Source of the DNA: Microplitis mediator | Taxonomy: Eukaryota; Arthropoda; Insecta; Hymenoptera; Braconidae | Assembly: GCF_029852145.1 (NCBI RefSeq) | Contig: NC_079974.1 | Location: forward strand, 18,950,082 to 19,014,081 | Length of the DNA: 64,000 nt | Reading direction: 5' to 3' | Shown here: positions 1-12,400 of the stretch, in pieces | Position numbering within the stretch: position 1 is the first letter of the stretch | Layout: each line of letters starts with the position of its first letter | Translations under genes and position numbers: made by a program | Notes under the pieces: model-generated | What the model saw: the letters and a program-made list of their open reading frames with translations, nothing else | Databases searched by the model: none | Told to the model about the DNA's origin: nothing

Positions 1-984
1 ACTATCAAATTTACTTATGAATTTTTTAAAATAACAAATATTAAATTTTATTATATACTGCATTGTTTCAAATAATATATATGTATAAATATTTATGTTT
101 TGTGGAAAATATTGTGGATATTGAATTGTAAAATAATTGATAAATAAAATAATGATAAATAACATTACTCGTAATTTATCAGCGTTTTTTTTTATAAATT
201 AGACAATAAGTTGATTTAAATGACTCGTATATTAAATTGACGAATAAATTATAAATTTATATTATTTAAGTTAGTGGGCAATTGATGTAATAAAAGTAAG
301 TCTTTAAATAAAGTGAGTAGATATAAATATAAATGATTAAATGATATCACAAATTATCTTATCATTATTGTTATATATTTGCAAAAAGTATGAAGCAAAA
401 AAACAGCCTTCAATTGCGTAAATGACAGAGTGACTAAGGTATTTTTAGAGGTACTGAGTTACAATATGAAAAATATATGATAAATATAATGACGATTTAT
501 GTCAGTAGATTGATTTTGCGATGATATAAGTATAAAAATTGATTGCCATGAAAGAAGTCGCGGCAAAATTTTCATTTTATTTTTTTTATCTCATCTATTT
601 CACATCTGAACGGGGACTACTCGTTTCTGTGATATTAAATACGTCTGTGATAGGAAGCGAGCTCTTCTACCAGCAGTGATAGCTAGAGAAAGATACAAGA
701 GTAAATTGAAAGTGCATTCACTGATAAATTTAATCTTTATATATATTTTTTAGTTTAAAAATAAAATAAATTTTTTCTCAAACTCATTAAAATTTTATTT
801 ATTTATATCATTATTTTAAATAAATAACTTTTAAAACTTATCATCCATTTTGAATGGATATTAAAACACTTTTTTTTTCTTTTATTATCAGAGTGGATCA
901 AAGTTCAACTACTAGAATAAAAGAAATACATACATAGTGTACGTATTTTATTTTCAAATTTCATTTCTCGTGTCTTCTCCACAA

Positions 985-985
<1 letters not shown>

Positions 986-1041
<56 letters not shown>
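986..1041. repeat. (AT)n microsatellite
   Basis: About 28 uninterrupted AT dinucleotides followed by a T run. A reading frame through it (937-1137, with a Y-I repeat) is an artefact of the repeat. Confidence 0.95.
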
Positions 1042-1048
<7 letters not shown>

Positions 1049-1399
1049 TGTTTAAAATAGCAAATCACATTTTAGCATCTAGAGTTTTACCATTTCGATT
1101 TTATTCAGGCCGTTTTTACCTACTATACGATTTATAAAAGATAGATAAGGTCAACTGTCGAGTACATTCATAAGAATAAGAATAAAAAATATACGAAAAA
1201 AAAAAATAATAATAATAATGAAATAAAAAAAAGAGAATACGATGTCATGAGAGTGGGGACACGTGAGTTGTTAAAGTAGAGAGGGAATGAATAAATATTG
1301 TGGTGATTGTAACAAGTACGACAGTTGATCGTTAAAGTAACGTCATCCAGTGTAATAATTTATATTATTTTATTTTTTCCTTTAACTTGAATTAATTGT

Positions 1400-1727
1400 G
1401 TTTTTTTTTTTATTATTTTTGTTGTAAATAAATATATTTGTAGACTACTTTTATTGTTATCGTAATTAAAAATAATAATAATTATTATAATTATTATTAT
1501 AAATTCATTTTTAACTAACGCTGACGTCTCGTCTCGGTAATCATTGGTGAGTGAACAGATTAACGGGGATAGAAATAAAGAGGCAGTGAGATCAGGGTTG
1601 ATGTTAATGAATATTCATAAAACGTAAATTTGCGTGAAAAATAAAAAATAAAAAAAAAATCACGTGGTTTAATACACAAGTAAAGAGAAAGAGAGAAATA
1701 GTTTAAGACAAGACTCTTGAAACTGAG
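1400..1727 (+). other. Candidate 5' untranslated exon of cytochrome b5 (start unknown)
   Basis: A donor AACTGAG|gtgagt at 1727/1728 pairs in orientation with the acceptor tttcag at 2616-2621 just ahead of the cytochrome b5 start codon. The left limit given is arbitrary, because no TATA box or initiator stands out. Inferred from splice signals only. Confidence 0.35.
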
Positions 1728-2652
1728 GTGAGTCGACAAATTTTTCTCTCTTCCTCTTCCTCTTCTTTTTTCCTTTAATTTTTTACATCAAACGAATAAA
1801 ATTTTTAGTAATTAATATTTTTTATTTAATTATTTGAATTTTTATGATTATAAATTGTTTATTTAAATGGAGTATATAAATAAATTAAAGTTTTACTATT
1901 TATCTTAGAAGTGGATGACGTCCATACTATTTATTCCTTCGCGAATATTCTCAACGCCATGTTGTTACGAAATAGTGCGATCGGAAAAAGAATCATCGTA
2001 TTAATTATTATTTAAGTAGAATTATAAATAAAAAAATTAATGTCAATTATATTCATAATTCAATGACGGATGATAATAAAAAATTTAATAGAAAAGAAAA
2101 TGAAAATTTATAAATTTAAATACATGATTACTTATTAATTATTTGTAATAAATTTTTAAAATTGCGGAGTAATAAATTTTGAAAATGAGGAATTTTTGAA
2201 GCCTTTGAAATGTGAAAAGTAAATTATGTATGACAGCTTAAAATGAATATTTAGAATTATTAATATGTAATAAATACGGAAGTTAATAAAAAAAATTTTA
2301 ATTTGTTGTTAGAATTTAATTTACGGCTGGAAAAATAGTTATGCAATTGATGTACGCATCAATTGTGATTTATATTTATTTTTAGTTGACGATAAAACCA
2401 CTCGAGTGCGCTAATATCTTGACAATTTAAATTAATCCCGGGAAATAAAAAAATTTAACTAACTTAGTAAGGCCTAGGACTATTGGAAAATTCCGAAAAA
2501 GGTTTAAAAAAAAAAAGGGTTTAAGAAAAAAAATTTTATGTTTTTCGAATCATAAAATTTTTGTCTGATAGTTGGTAAGTTACAAGTGAAGAAATGAAAA
2601 TAATAATAAATATAATTTCAGATCGAAAAATTTTTGGAGTTGGTTAGAAGAA

Positions 2653-3048
2653 ATGACGGAATTAAAGCAATTTACAAGAGCTGAAATTTCAGGGACAGAC
2701 CGCAAATTGACGAGGATTATAATTCATGATAAAGTTTATGATGTCACGCAGTTTCTCAATGAACATCCGGGTGGTGAAGAAGTTCTACTTGATCACAAAG
2801 GTGTAGATGCATCTGAGGACTTTGATGATGTCGGTCACTCAGCCGATGCTCAAGAATTAATGAAAAAATATATGATTGGAGAACTAGTTAAAGAAGAACG
2901 GAAAAATAGTGCGCCGAAAAAAGGCTGGACTACTGGACAAAATAAAACAAAACAAGAAGTTGAAGGACCGCCACTTCTTTTTTATATGATTGTGGGAGGT
3001 TTCTTATCTTTCTTAATCGCTACTTGGTATTTCCAACTCGGTGAATGA
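2653..3048 (+). CDS. Cyt-b5: Cytochrome b5, tail-anchored
   Basis: 131 residues, the usual length for microsomal cytochrome b5. The protein carries one heme b and passes electrons to ER desaturases, hydroxylases and P450s. Residues 5-80 form the heme domain. The classical axial-histidine motif HPGG is at 38-41 and the second heme histidine is in DDVGHS (H62). Residues about 106-127 are a hydrophobic C-terminal anchor followed by a short polar tail, as expected for a tail-anchored ER (or outer mitochondrial) protein. The whole coding region is one exon that begins after an acceptor at 2621, 31 bp before the ATG. The usual AGxDAT loop reads KGVDAS here. A TAA-repeat starts just after the stop codon, and an AATAAA signal lies near 3314. 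Family identity is firm; the exact paralogue is not. Confidence 0.95.
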   Translation: MTELKQFTRAEISGTDRKLTRIIIHDKVYDVTQFLNEHPGGEEVLLDHKGVDASEDFDDVGHSADAQELMKKYMIGELVKEERKNSAPKKGWTTGQNKTKQEVEGPPLLFYMIVGGFLSFLIATWYFQLGE

Positions 3049-3052
3049 TTTT

Positions 3053-3055
3053 TTA

Positions 3056-3090
<35 letters not shown>

Positions 3091-3117
3091 GAATAATAAT
3101 AATAATAATAGTAATAA
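3053..3117. repeat. (TAA)n microsatellite in the cytochrome b5 3' UTR
   Basis: Roughly 20 TAA/AAT units with two or three substitutions, beginning a few bases after the cytochrome b5 stop codon, so probably transcribed. Confidence 0.9.
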
Positions 3118-6100
3118 GATGTATTAATTTGCCATTGCCAAAAAAATACGCCGACTTCTTACACCCGCGAATGAGCAGAACCAAAAATTGACAAATAAAA
3201 AAAATCCGTTCTATTAGAACATGAATTTTCAACATAAAATACTGAAAATAATTATTTGAATTTAATTTATAATTAATCTTTGTAAAAAATATAACTAATT
3301 AGTTTCAATTACTAAATAAAATTAAGGGAAAAATTTTATTGTAAGCAGAAAAAATAAAAATGAATTTGTAAAAATAATTATTTCTGTACTTAAATAATAA
3401 TTGAGGATAAAATAATAATATTTAAGTTTTATCCATTTAAATAAAAATTTTAAAAACTGTTGAATTAGTCCGGGCACTAATTACTGATATGAGTCGTCGG
3501 CCAGGGTAGAAACTTGGGTTGGTGACGATTTGCGTCAGACAACTGGAGCGAGAGAATTTAACAATCCACACACTAGTTGGTACTTTAACTGAGTAGGGGG
3601 TGAAATTCATAAAAAAAATATTGAAATGTAGAATAAGAGAGCGAAAAAAAAATCTAGTATACTTTCAAAATATTAATAATGATGATAATAATCATGGAAT
3701 ATCTTTACTATCAGATGTCAATTGATAATTTGAAAGTAAAAAAAAATGTGTAATAATAATGATGAAAATCCAACTATACGAAATTTATATATATATATAT
3801 ATATATATATGATATATATATTTGTAATAAAAAGTTTTCAAGACTCATGAGTTGTCAGATATTCAAACTCTACGATTATTTGTGAATTTTTATCAAGTAT
3901 TACGGAATCCCTTCGACATCATCCAATTCCCATTTGAATATTTATTTCCAATAGGGAATTCGATCTTCGTGACTCATCTGTATACACACCCTGTAGTTAT
4001 TTTTAAATAATCAACACTCGCGTGTTTTACCTCAGTATAATTTCACGAGCAAATAAATATGATAAAAAAATAATAAAAAAAATATTTACTACCATTATTA
4101 TACAGAAGCAAAAAAAAAACTAAATAAATTATAAACGATCCCAAAATGGCATAAACGACGACCTAAATGACGTAAATAATTTAATTAAAACCACTCACCT
4201 CGCAATTAAATACATGGCCACTAAATAAAATTATTTATCTCACTCGATATATTTAACGAAATTATTAAATATTAAATACGAGAGTTTAATTGACGGAATG
4301 TACGACATATTTAATAAATAAATAAATACATAATAAATAAAAAAATATAATAATCCGCGGGTGGACCGTTCGCTCGAATGGTTCAGTATCAACTGACTGG
4401 ATGTCTCGTGCGCGCCCTGAATGCACCCTTGGGACCTTTTTTTTACATGTTCTGTCTCTCCCTCTTTTCCTCTCTAGCTCGTATTTCCGGTTATATGGAG
4501 GGGATGAAAAAAAGGAGGAAAAATACTAAATGGACGGACATCAGCTGTGCGTTTAAAAATTTCGTAATAATTCAAATATTTCATTTTTTTTTCTTATTGT
4601 TAATAAAGAAAAGAAAAAAAAATGATTATTATCGGCGGGTAGTATCAACCTTTTATTTTTTTATTTAAATGGAATAAAAGTAAAAGTCATAAAAAGTCTG
4701 TAGCTGTGAAAAGGTGAAGGAATAAAACCTCGAGAAGAAGTAATGGTAAAGCCAAAGGTTCTCATTTTACTTAAAAGAAGACTTTGCCTGAGCCAAAGAG
4801 AGCAGACATTAATGCACCTGGTGTAGCAGCTGTTTATGGACGTCCGTTACCTGGTCTAGCACCTGTTTGAGGTTGCGTGTCTTACAACTCGAACCCCCAT
4901 AGCAACACATGTCACCAAAGAGAAATTCAGTGGCCTCCCTCGCCTCCATACTCCACTGAGAGAATTATACAAACTTTAATATACTTTTTTACGTTATTTC
5001 TTTATCTTCATATTTATCCCGACATACTGATGTACAGAAGACTACATTACATTACACTACACTATCCAGCTTTTGACTTTACACTCCCATCTACATCATC
5101 TACCATCATACATCTTTCGTCTTCCTTCTTTTCATTACTATATAAATTTTTATACGAGGCAAAGAAAACGGCCGCGGCTACCCCACTCGCGAGTAACATC
5201 AAGGGAAAAATAAAAAATAGACAAAGAAAAAAATATACATATTTTTTAGTAAATCGTCGAGAGAAAAATATGAGTTAAATAGACGTAAATGATTCTTTTA
5301 TGAATACAAAAAAATGAACGCGGGCTTTGATGTTAGCTTATGAAAAAAAAAATTTTAAAAAACCATTAACGTAATTTTAATTTAATCATTTTTTAAAATT
5401 GTTTTTGTGTTGTTGAGTTAAAGGGAAAGAAATTAATAATTGAGGAAATTTTTAAAAAATAATTACGTAAAAATAAAAATAAAAAGAGTAGTAAAAAATT
5501 AAGAACAGGGTGTACGTGGTGAGATTTAAAATTTTTTATCGAACAAACTTTTAAGAAAATTTAACTGAGTAAGAAGGGAAGTTAGCTCGCCGATCCGGAG
5601 AGTAAAGTTCAAGAAAAATAAAATCCCATGAGATTGCAGTGGTTTTATCTCGGTAAATCTATGTATATATACGTATATACAAGTGGGATCAATTTTACAA
5701 TCATTCACAATATATCCTACAAAGCAATTTCAACAAATCTATTTCATACTTTTTTATTTATTTATCAAATAAAATTGAATTAAATTAATTTATTGTTATT
5801 ATTCGTATTTTATTGTGTAAGATATATCGTTATAAAGGTAATAGATCTAAAATATAAATATGTGGAGTTATGACAACGCAATGGCGAATATTTGGAATGG
5901 GTTGTGCGCGCAAGTTGCGGTATTAGTTATGGCTGTCGATATTGATCCAACCCACGACCTATTCCCTTCATCTTATCTCGGCTGCATAAACTTGATACAC
6001 ATATTCACAGCTATGGTTTAGATACCGAATCCGCTTCATTTAATAATGACAGGATTTAAATTTGAGGTCAAATTATCGCTCGAAATTTGTTACATTTTCC

Positions 6101-9100
6101 ACTACGTATTTAAAACATTTATTTTTTTGACTTGCACGTTACCTTGGACGATAAAGTAATTGGATGAGAGTGAGAGAGAGAGATGGTATGACCGAAGAAC
6201 ATTCTGCAGTCACCTAACCGGATTTTACGGCCGACCGGAAGCCGGAGGTTTCGTTCCCTTTATGCCTCCCGGGTTATAAGCTCGAACGGCTTCCCTTCGC
6301 CAAGTTTTAGAGTTTAAATTTTCGAGGATGCCGAGGATCGTCTGTATGTAGTACACACATATATATACATAGTTGTATATGTACCACATATTGTGTATGT
6401 ATGAAAGACTACATTACATTCAACACTTGTCTAGTACATTAGGTACATTTTTTCCGATCTCACCGACGAGTTTGTCCCCGTGTCCGAGAGGTTTCAACAC
6501 TGCGCTTGTGAAACTCCACTCTTACTAATTGAAATATAATGAAGCTTGGGTTATTTGCGAGTTCTGTGACTGTCTTTCTTTGTTTATTATTTTTTTTATT
6601 TTTACTTTGTGTGAAAAAAAAAAAAATGTTAAGTTTTAATAACATTTTAAATGAAATTCGCGTTCCCGCTGTTTACTAAATTTTTTTAAACGTTACTCGT
6701 TTCCCATTGAGGGAAAAATAATTAATAAGTTACAATTAAAGATAAAAGTTTACGTATGAAAACGTTAAATAAAAATATTAAAATGTAAACGTGTTGTAGT
6801 TAATTTTATATTGCGTGTATGGATTATAATTGAGGGTGATGCATATGTCAGTGATCGGACCTTAGGGGCGTATATGGGAACAATACACGAATACAAAAAT
6901 GAACATGACATGTGTCTTGTCAATGGACAACAGAAGATCGTTATTTTTTTTTTCCCATGAGTGACGAATCAAATTATTGGCAGATGCAAATTTTAAGTCA
7001 ACGCCACAGGAAGTTAATTTATATTTCATTATTGTTTTTTTTTCCTTTATTTTCTTTTTTATTAAAAACTTCTCTTAGAAATTTTAAATAAAAATTTCTA
7101 CTTTAAAACTCGGAATATTTTTAACGAATTGTTTATATTTTTTAATTTTTTATTTTTATATGTATTCTGTTTTAATATATTTAGTACTTAATTTAAATTA
7201 TCTTGTGTCGCAATTATCTATACCGAAGCAATAAACTTTATAATTCAAAACAAATTTAGGAAATTCATTACGCTGACCGCGAAAAGCTTAATTGGAATGT
7301 AGCTTCTAAATGACTTATTATACATTTTATGATGAGGATTAAAATGAAATTAATTCATTTTGATAATTTCGATATACAAATAAAATAAAAAATAAAACAA
7401 TCATCGTCACTGACACTTGAACTGTAAATTTTTAATTAAATTTAAAACAAATTCTTGTTATAGAGCTCAATATAACTTCAATGAATACCGAAGCTGGAAT
7501 TCCTGGTAAATCTGCTTGAAATGAAATAAATTTATTTGAAATCTCTTTGTAAAATGTAAATTAAATTCGAAATTTATAAATGTGTGTACATTTGCATTGT
7601 TAATTAATAACGTTTGTTTAATAGTTATTATATTACTCTAGTAATTAACTGAAATACGTTTAATCAGCGTATATATGTATACATATGTACAACATGTGCT
7701 ATAATTGAGACGGATAGAGAAGATCAATCAAACTTGGTGGAAGTTAAGGTGAAACTCAAAGTTCTACAGCTCCAGGCATTCATGAATTTCAAATACTTAA
7801 ATAATTGTTCATGTGCAAACTCAAGGGTACATAATTAGCTGAGAAATTTAAAGACAAAACTCTGTCGGCGAGCAATATCATGATGATGATGATGATAATT
7901 TTAAAAAAACAAATTGAATATTCAACAGCGACATGTTAACTTAAAATATCTCCAACAATGACATACGGCTGTCAACAAGACAGATGAGTGAGTCCTCGTA
8001 TGTCGTTGGTGTCGGCTCACGAATCTCGATCATGCCGGAAAATGGAATCCGATTTCGCGGGAGGACAGGGAGTATAGGGAATAAAAATAGTGAAAGAAAC
8101 GACAGTATCGTGAGGGGAATCAATAAAGTCTTGGAGACGCGACCTCGAATCGAAATAAAGCGGTTCGGCGACGTCGCTGAGTGGTGGTGCCACGTCTTTA
8201 CATTTTAAAGCTCTCCCTTTACTTGGCTGACGTGCCTGCTCAGCTACTCTCTACTCGTGCAATTGGGATTCACTGGTAACAAAAAGCTCGATAGGATAGA
8301 CAAGTACCATCCCAACCTCAACGTTATCTTACAACATGACCATGTCACTGGAATTATTGTCTTCCCTTTAATGAATCCACCTCACAAGACATTCGTGTGA
8401 AAAATATCACACGGTTTTATTTATACAGAGGATGGCGTTTTTGTGAGATAAAGAAATTTTACGAGCTGGAAAACTTGAAAAATAATTTTTTAAAATAATT
8501 TTGATGAAAGAATGAAACAATGGGGGCATGTAAAGATGAATAATAAAAGAGTAGAGTAACGTAACCTGAAGAGACTGTTCTCGCGTTCGGTTTTGTCTCT
8601 TGCTAGTGAACTGTAACGAGCCACTTGGCTACGTTGCATATTTCCAAGTACCGAGAATACATAGATAAAGAGAGTAACGTCAATGAGTTAATATATATAT
8701 ATGTGTACATATGTGCACATATATCACTGAAAGTTTGTAAGCTCAACTACAGTTGAATTTTATTGGTGACGTGTAAATGGCAGCAGAGGTTTAATAAAAT
8801 CTAACTATAGATTAACTACTCGTAATTGAAGGGTTTACGAGAAAACTTGCGTACTCGTATATTTGATTAAAAAAGAAAATAGAGTAAAAATAATATAAAA
8901 TGTGAACATGATTGAAAGCACTTTGAATTTGTATACAACAGCACAATTTGTAAAAAACTTTCTGACTACTGTACCATCTTTCATTATATTTCAATCAATA
9001 AATCTACGTATTATTTTTCAGCAGATATTACGCGATTTATCAATCAGTTTGTAGGAAATTTATCTTTTAAAAGTCAAATACAAGTTTTTAAAATGTTTAA

Positions 9101-9434
9101 AAAATAAAAAACAAAAGTAAGTAATGACGAATAGTTTCCAGGTCCTGGATCTTTTTCATTGCCTTAACTTGTCGCGTGTCTGCGAAACCGCGAGTCATAA
9201 TGAATTATTAGCTTCCTAAAGTTTGGATAAACCCTAGTGTACAACCAATAAAAAATACCCGAGACATTGGCATGATGCCATGACGTAACTGCTGAGATAG
9301 AATCTCAAAGAAGTAAATGAAAAATGTATGCTTTTATTGTTATTTTTTTTTCATTGGGATTTTTTGTGAATCTTCGGTTGGAATTACGATTAATTATTTT
9401 ATATGATAACTTTATTGAGATAAATAACACTCAC
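3118..9434. other. Gene-free stretch, probably intron of hnRNP K
   Basis: No exon was recognised on either strand. I searched it for the second half of KH2 and for KH3 of hnRNP K and did not find them. Somewhat GC-richer patches (about 6,190-6,320 and 7,980-8,290) could be regulatory. It holds short AT microsatellites (3,788-3,810; 8,690-8,702) and an isolated 46-codon frame at 5,881-6,021 that I could not assign. Confidence 0.4.
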
Positions 9435-12400
9435 CTCACGAAGCTCTTTTATCTTGAGTCCACCCTTGCCGATGACACAACCGGCTTGGCTTTGATGGAC
9501 AAGCATACGAATATCGATTTCATCACTTCCGTGTTTTGTTCCATTCTGAAATAAATATTTATTCAATTAGTTTCTGTTATTTCAATAATCAATTACACGG
9601 AAAATATATTTTCATTGTTATTACATAATAAATAATTCATTTTTTATTTGTGTTTTCCATTAAAGAAAATAACGACACTGAAGTTGGCTGACGTCTAATA
9701 ATTTTTGTATTTTTTTTTAAATAATAAATTGTAAAAAAAAAAGTATTTAAAAAAATTGCACCTATAGTTTTTTTAATTTTCTACATGTGCATATTTTTTT
9801 TTTTTTTTTTTTTTTTTTCAATTGATTTGTTGAAAAAAAAATCCAAAAATTTTTTATGGTCTGTTAACTTCAGGATCATAAAAAATGATACTGATTAATC
9901 GAAGTTTAATAATTTTTGGATTTTTTTTAAAGCGATAAATTGTAAAAAAAAAATTTCGAAAAAAATTGCACTTATAGTTTTTAAAATTTTCTACATGTGC
10001 ATTTTTTTAGTTTTTTTTTTGCAATTTATTTGTTAAAAAAAAAATCAAAAAATTTTTAATTGTCTGTTAACTTCAGGATCATAGAAAATATTGTTTTTTT
10101 TTTTAATAATAATAATAAATAAATTGAATTTACCTCTTCAAGATTGGGTACAACTTTATTCAGAACCTGGAGTACTGTATCCAAATCCGAACTGATAGTC
10201 AGGACTCTATAATCAAAGAGTAATGAGTTATTAAAATTTTTAATGGCAAGTTAAATAAAAAAATATAAATAAGTACAAGACATTACAATTACATTCATTA
10301 AATATTCTTAATTAATATTTCTAGACAGCCATCCCCAACATTTCTGTTATTTTAATTATAAATTTAAAACCTTTCCATATTAGAAGGGAATGCATCAGAC
10401 AGTCGTGGAAAAAATATTAAATAAAAAAAAGTAAATGATAATAATAAAAATAAAAATAAAAAAAATAAGCCAGGCTCTACCTCTGCTTGTGAAAACTAGC
10501 CATTGCTTTTAACTTTAACGGTCTTTGTGCTCATACCGACTGAGAGGAAAATGCAAATGAAAAATAATATTCAACAAAATCAACAAGTCCACCGATTATT
10601 ATTATCTTTATTTTTACTTTTTACTTATCTTTATTTTTTATACAGTTTAAGGTCTATGTAATATATACTATCAAAGTGGACTGTAGGAATTTACCTCAAC
10701 AAATTACTAATATATAATACCTATCAATTACAAATACTAAAATTCAAATACGACAAAAAAAAATCCTACATTACTTTTTCTACATCCGTACCTTCTTCTT
10801 GTTAATCTCATGATGAAAAATAAAAATAATTTTCGCGGGTTTTTTTAAAATTCAGAATATAAATAATTTTTCCGATAAATATAAATAAATTATTTGACAT
10901 AAAATTAAAATGAGTTTAATTTAATTGCGAAAGTGAAAATTAACTGTAGCAGACTGCTACAGCATGTTCATTGAATAATGGTTCAAAATTAGAAACGAGG
11001 TCGCTCGTTCTCAAGCAATAAAGCAAGGAAATATATGAGCATCGTGGCGAAATGAATGACAAACTCGTCATTGCTCATCTCGACTATCTAGAACAGAAGT
11101 GGAAATACTTTTTCTTAAATGAATTTAAATTATACTGTAGTCTTATCTCGAACAAAGGGCATCTACTGTAAGAAACTTTTTTTTTTTTTAAATAATAATT
11201 CAAGTAAAAAAATAAATATTGGTGATGAAACTCCTGGGTGTCTCTCCCTTTCTGTCACTCAGTTCAACAATCCGCTGAAACGACAAATTGTTAAATTTTA
11301 AACTCTGTCGAGGAGTTTTCAGTCTCGTTACAGCTGAAGATGTATAAAGACACCAGTCTAATTAATAATGATTAATCCATTCCTGGAGTCTTGATCGAGA
11401 TTTGGTTTTTTTTTCTGTATTAATTTTTTGTGTGTTAGTAATTGGTGTATTTTAGCTGGGTCCTGTTGTGGTTGGACGATGTCGTTTCTGCTTAAGAATC
11501 TGAAAAAAAATTTTTTCTCTACGCGATATTTTTTTTTCTTTTCAAATTAATTTTATAAAAAAAAAATAATGACAAATAATTAAATTAATAATGGTGAGAT
11601 GACTTGATTACTGGTATTATTTAATCTTGAAACGGGGAATTAAGATGTAAAAAAAATAAAAAAATTAATAAATAAATAATAAAGCAGAGTAATAAACAAA
11701 AAAAAATATTTAACAGATCATAGCGATAGAGACAGTGAAAAAGAATGCAGGAATTATGAAATAATATTTATGAATAGCAAACAGTTTTAATGAAAAAATT
11801 CAAAGGCAATTGAATAAATAGAAAAAAAGATATTAAAAAAAAAATCACTTCAATTAATTAAAATCCAACGGATGAATTGAATAAAAAATAAAATAAAAAA
11901 AAAATATTTACGACTTTAGTTTACGATAACCAGGAAATCCGGGCGTAATTAAATAAAAATAAATGACTTGAAACTTTATAAATCATAAACTCAATAAACA
12001 TCTCAGAGAGCATTCAAAATCCGTCTGTCATAAGTTTATATAATTATAATTATTATTATTACTATTATTAATATTAATATTAATATTACAAGTATTACTT
12101 ATGTTGTTATTAAAAGCTATGATAGGGATGTTAATAAAACAAATAATGGAGATGATGAAAGACATTAACGAGCATGAAAGATAATTTAAATAATAGATTA
12201 AGTACAAATAAAAAAACCAAAAGAAATGGACAGAATTGTTATTGACAAGTAAAGAAATGATAATAAAAAATAGATGATTAAAAATAAGTAGGATGAATGA
12301 ATGAGTTAGAAAACCCTGATATTGTATGGTATCGTATATTAATTAGAGACAAAGAAGAGAGAATTAAGACATTAAGTAGTTGGTGTTTGGCATTACCGTT

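Larger units (their letters stand above)
1..2621. other. Gene-free left flank holding the cytochrome b5 leader region
   Basis: AT-rich sequence without a recognisable coding region. It holds an (AT)n microsatellite at 986-1041. A candidate 5' untranslated exon of the cytochrome b5 gene ends at 1727 with a good donor (GAG|gtgagt); its start was not located. An intron would then run 1728-2621. If the hnRNP K gene on the minus strand extends past the left edge, this stretch would also be part of one of its introns. Confidence 0.5.

Noticed and set aside
937..1137. 66-codon frame with a Y-I repeat
   Set aside because: It is the (AT)n microsatellite read as codons.
4783..4867. Plus-strand frame ending ADINAPGVAAVYGRPLPGLAPV
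   Set aside because: Only 28 codons, bounded by a stop, no family recognised and no partner exon; composition alone is not evidence.
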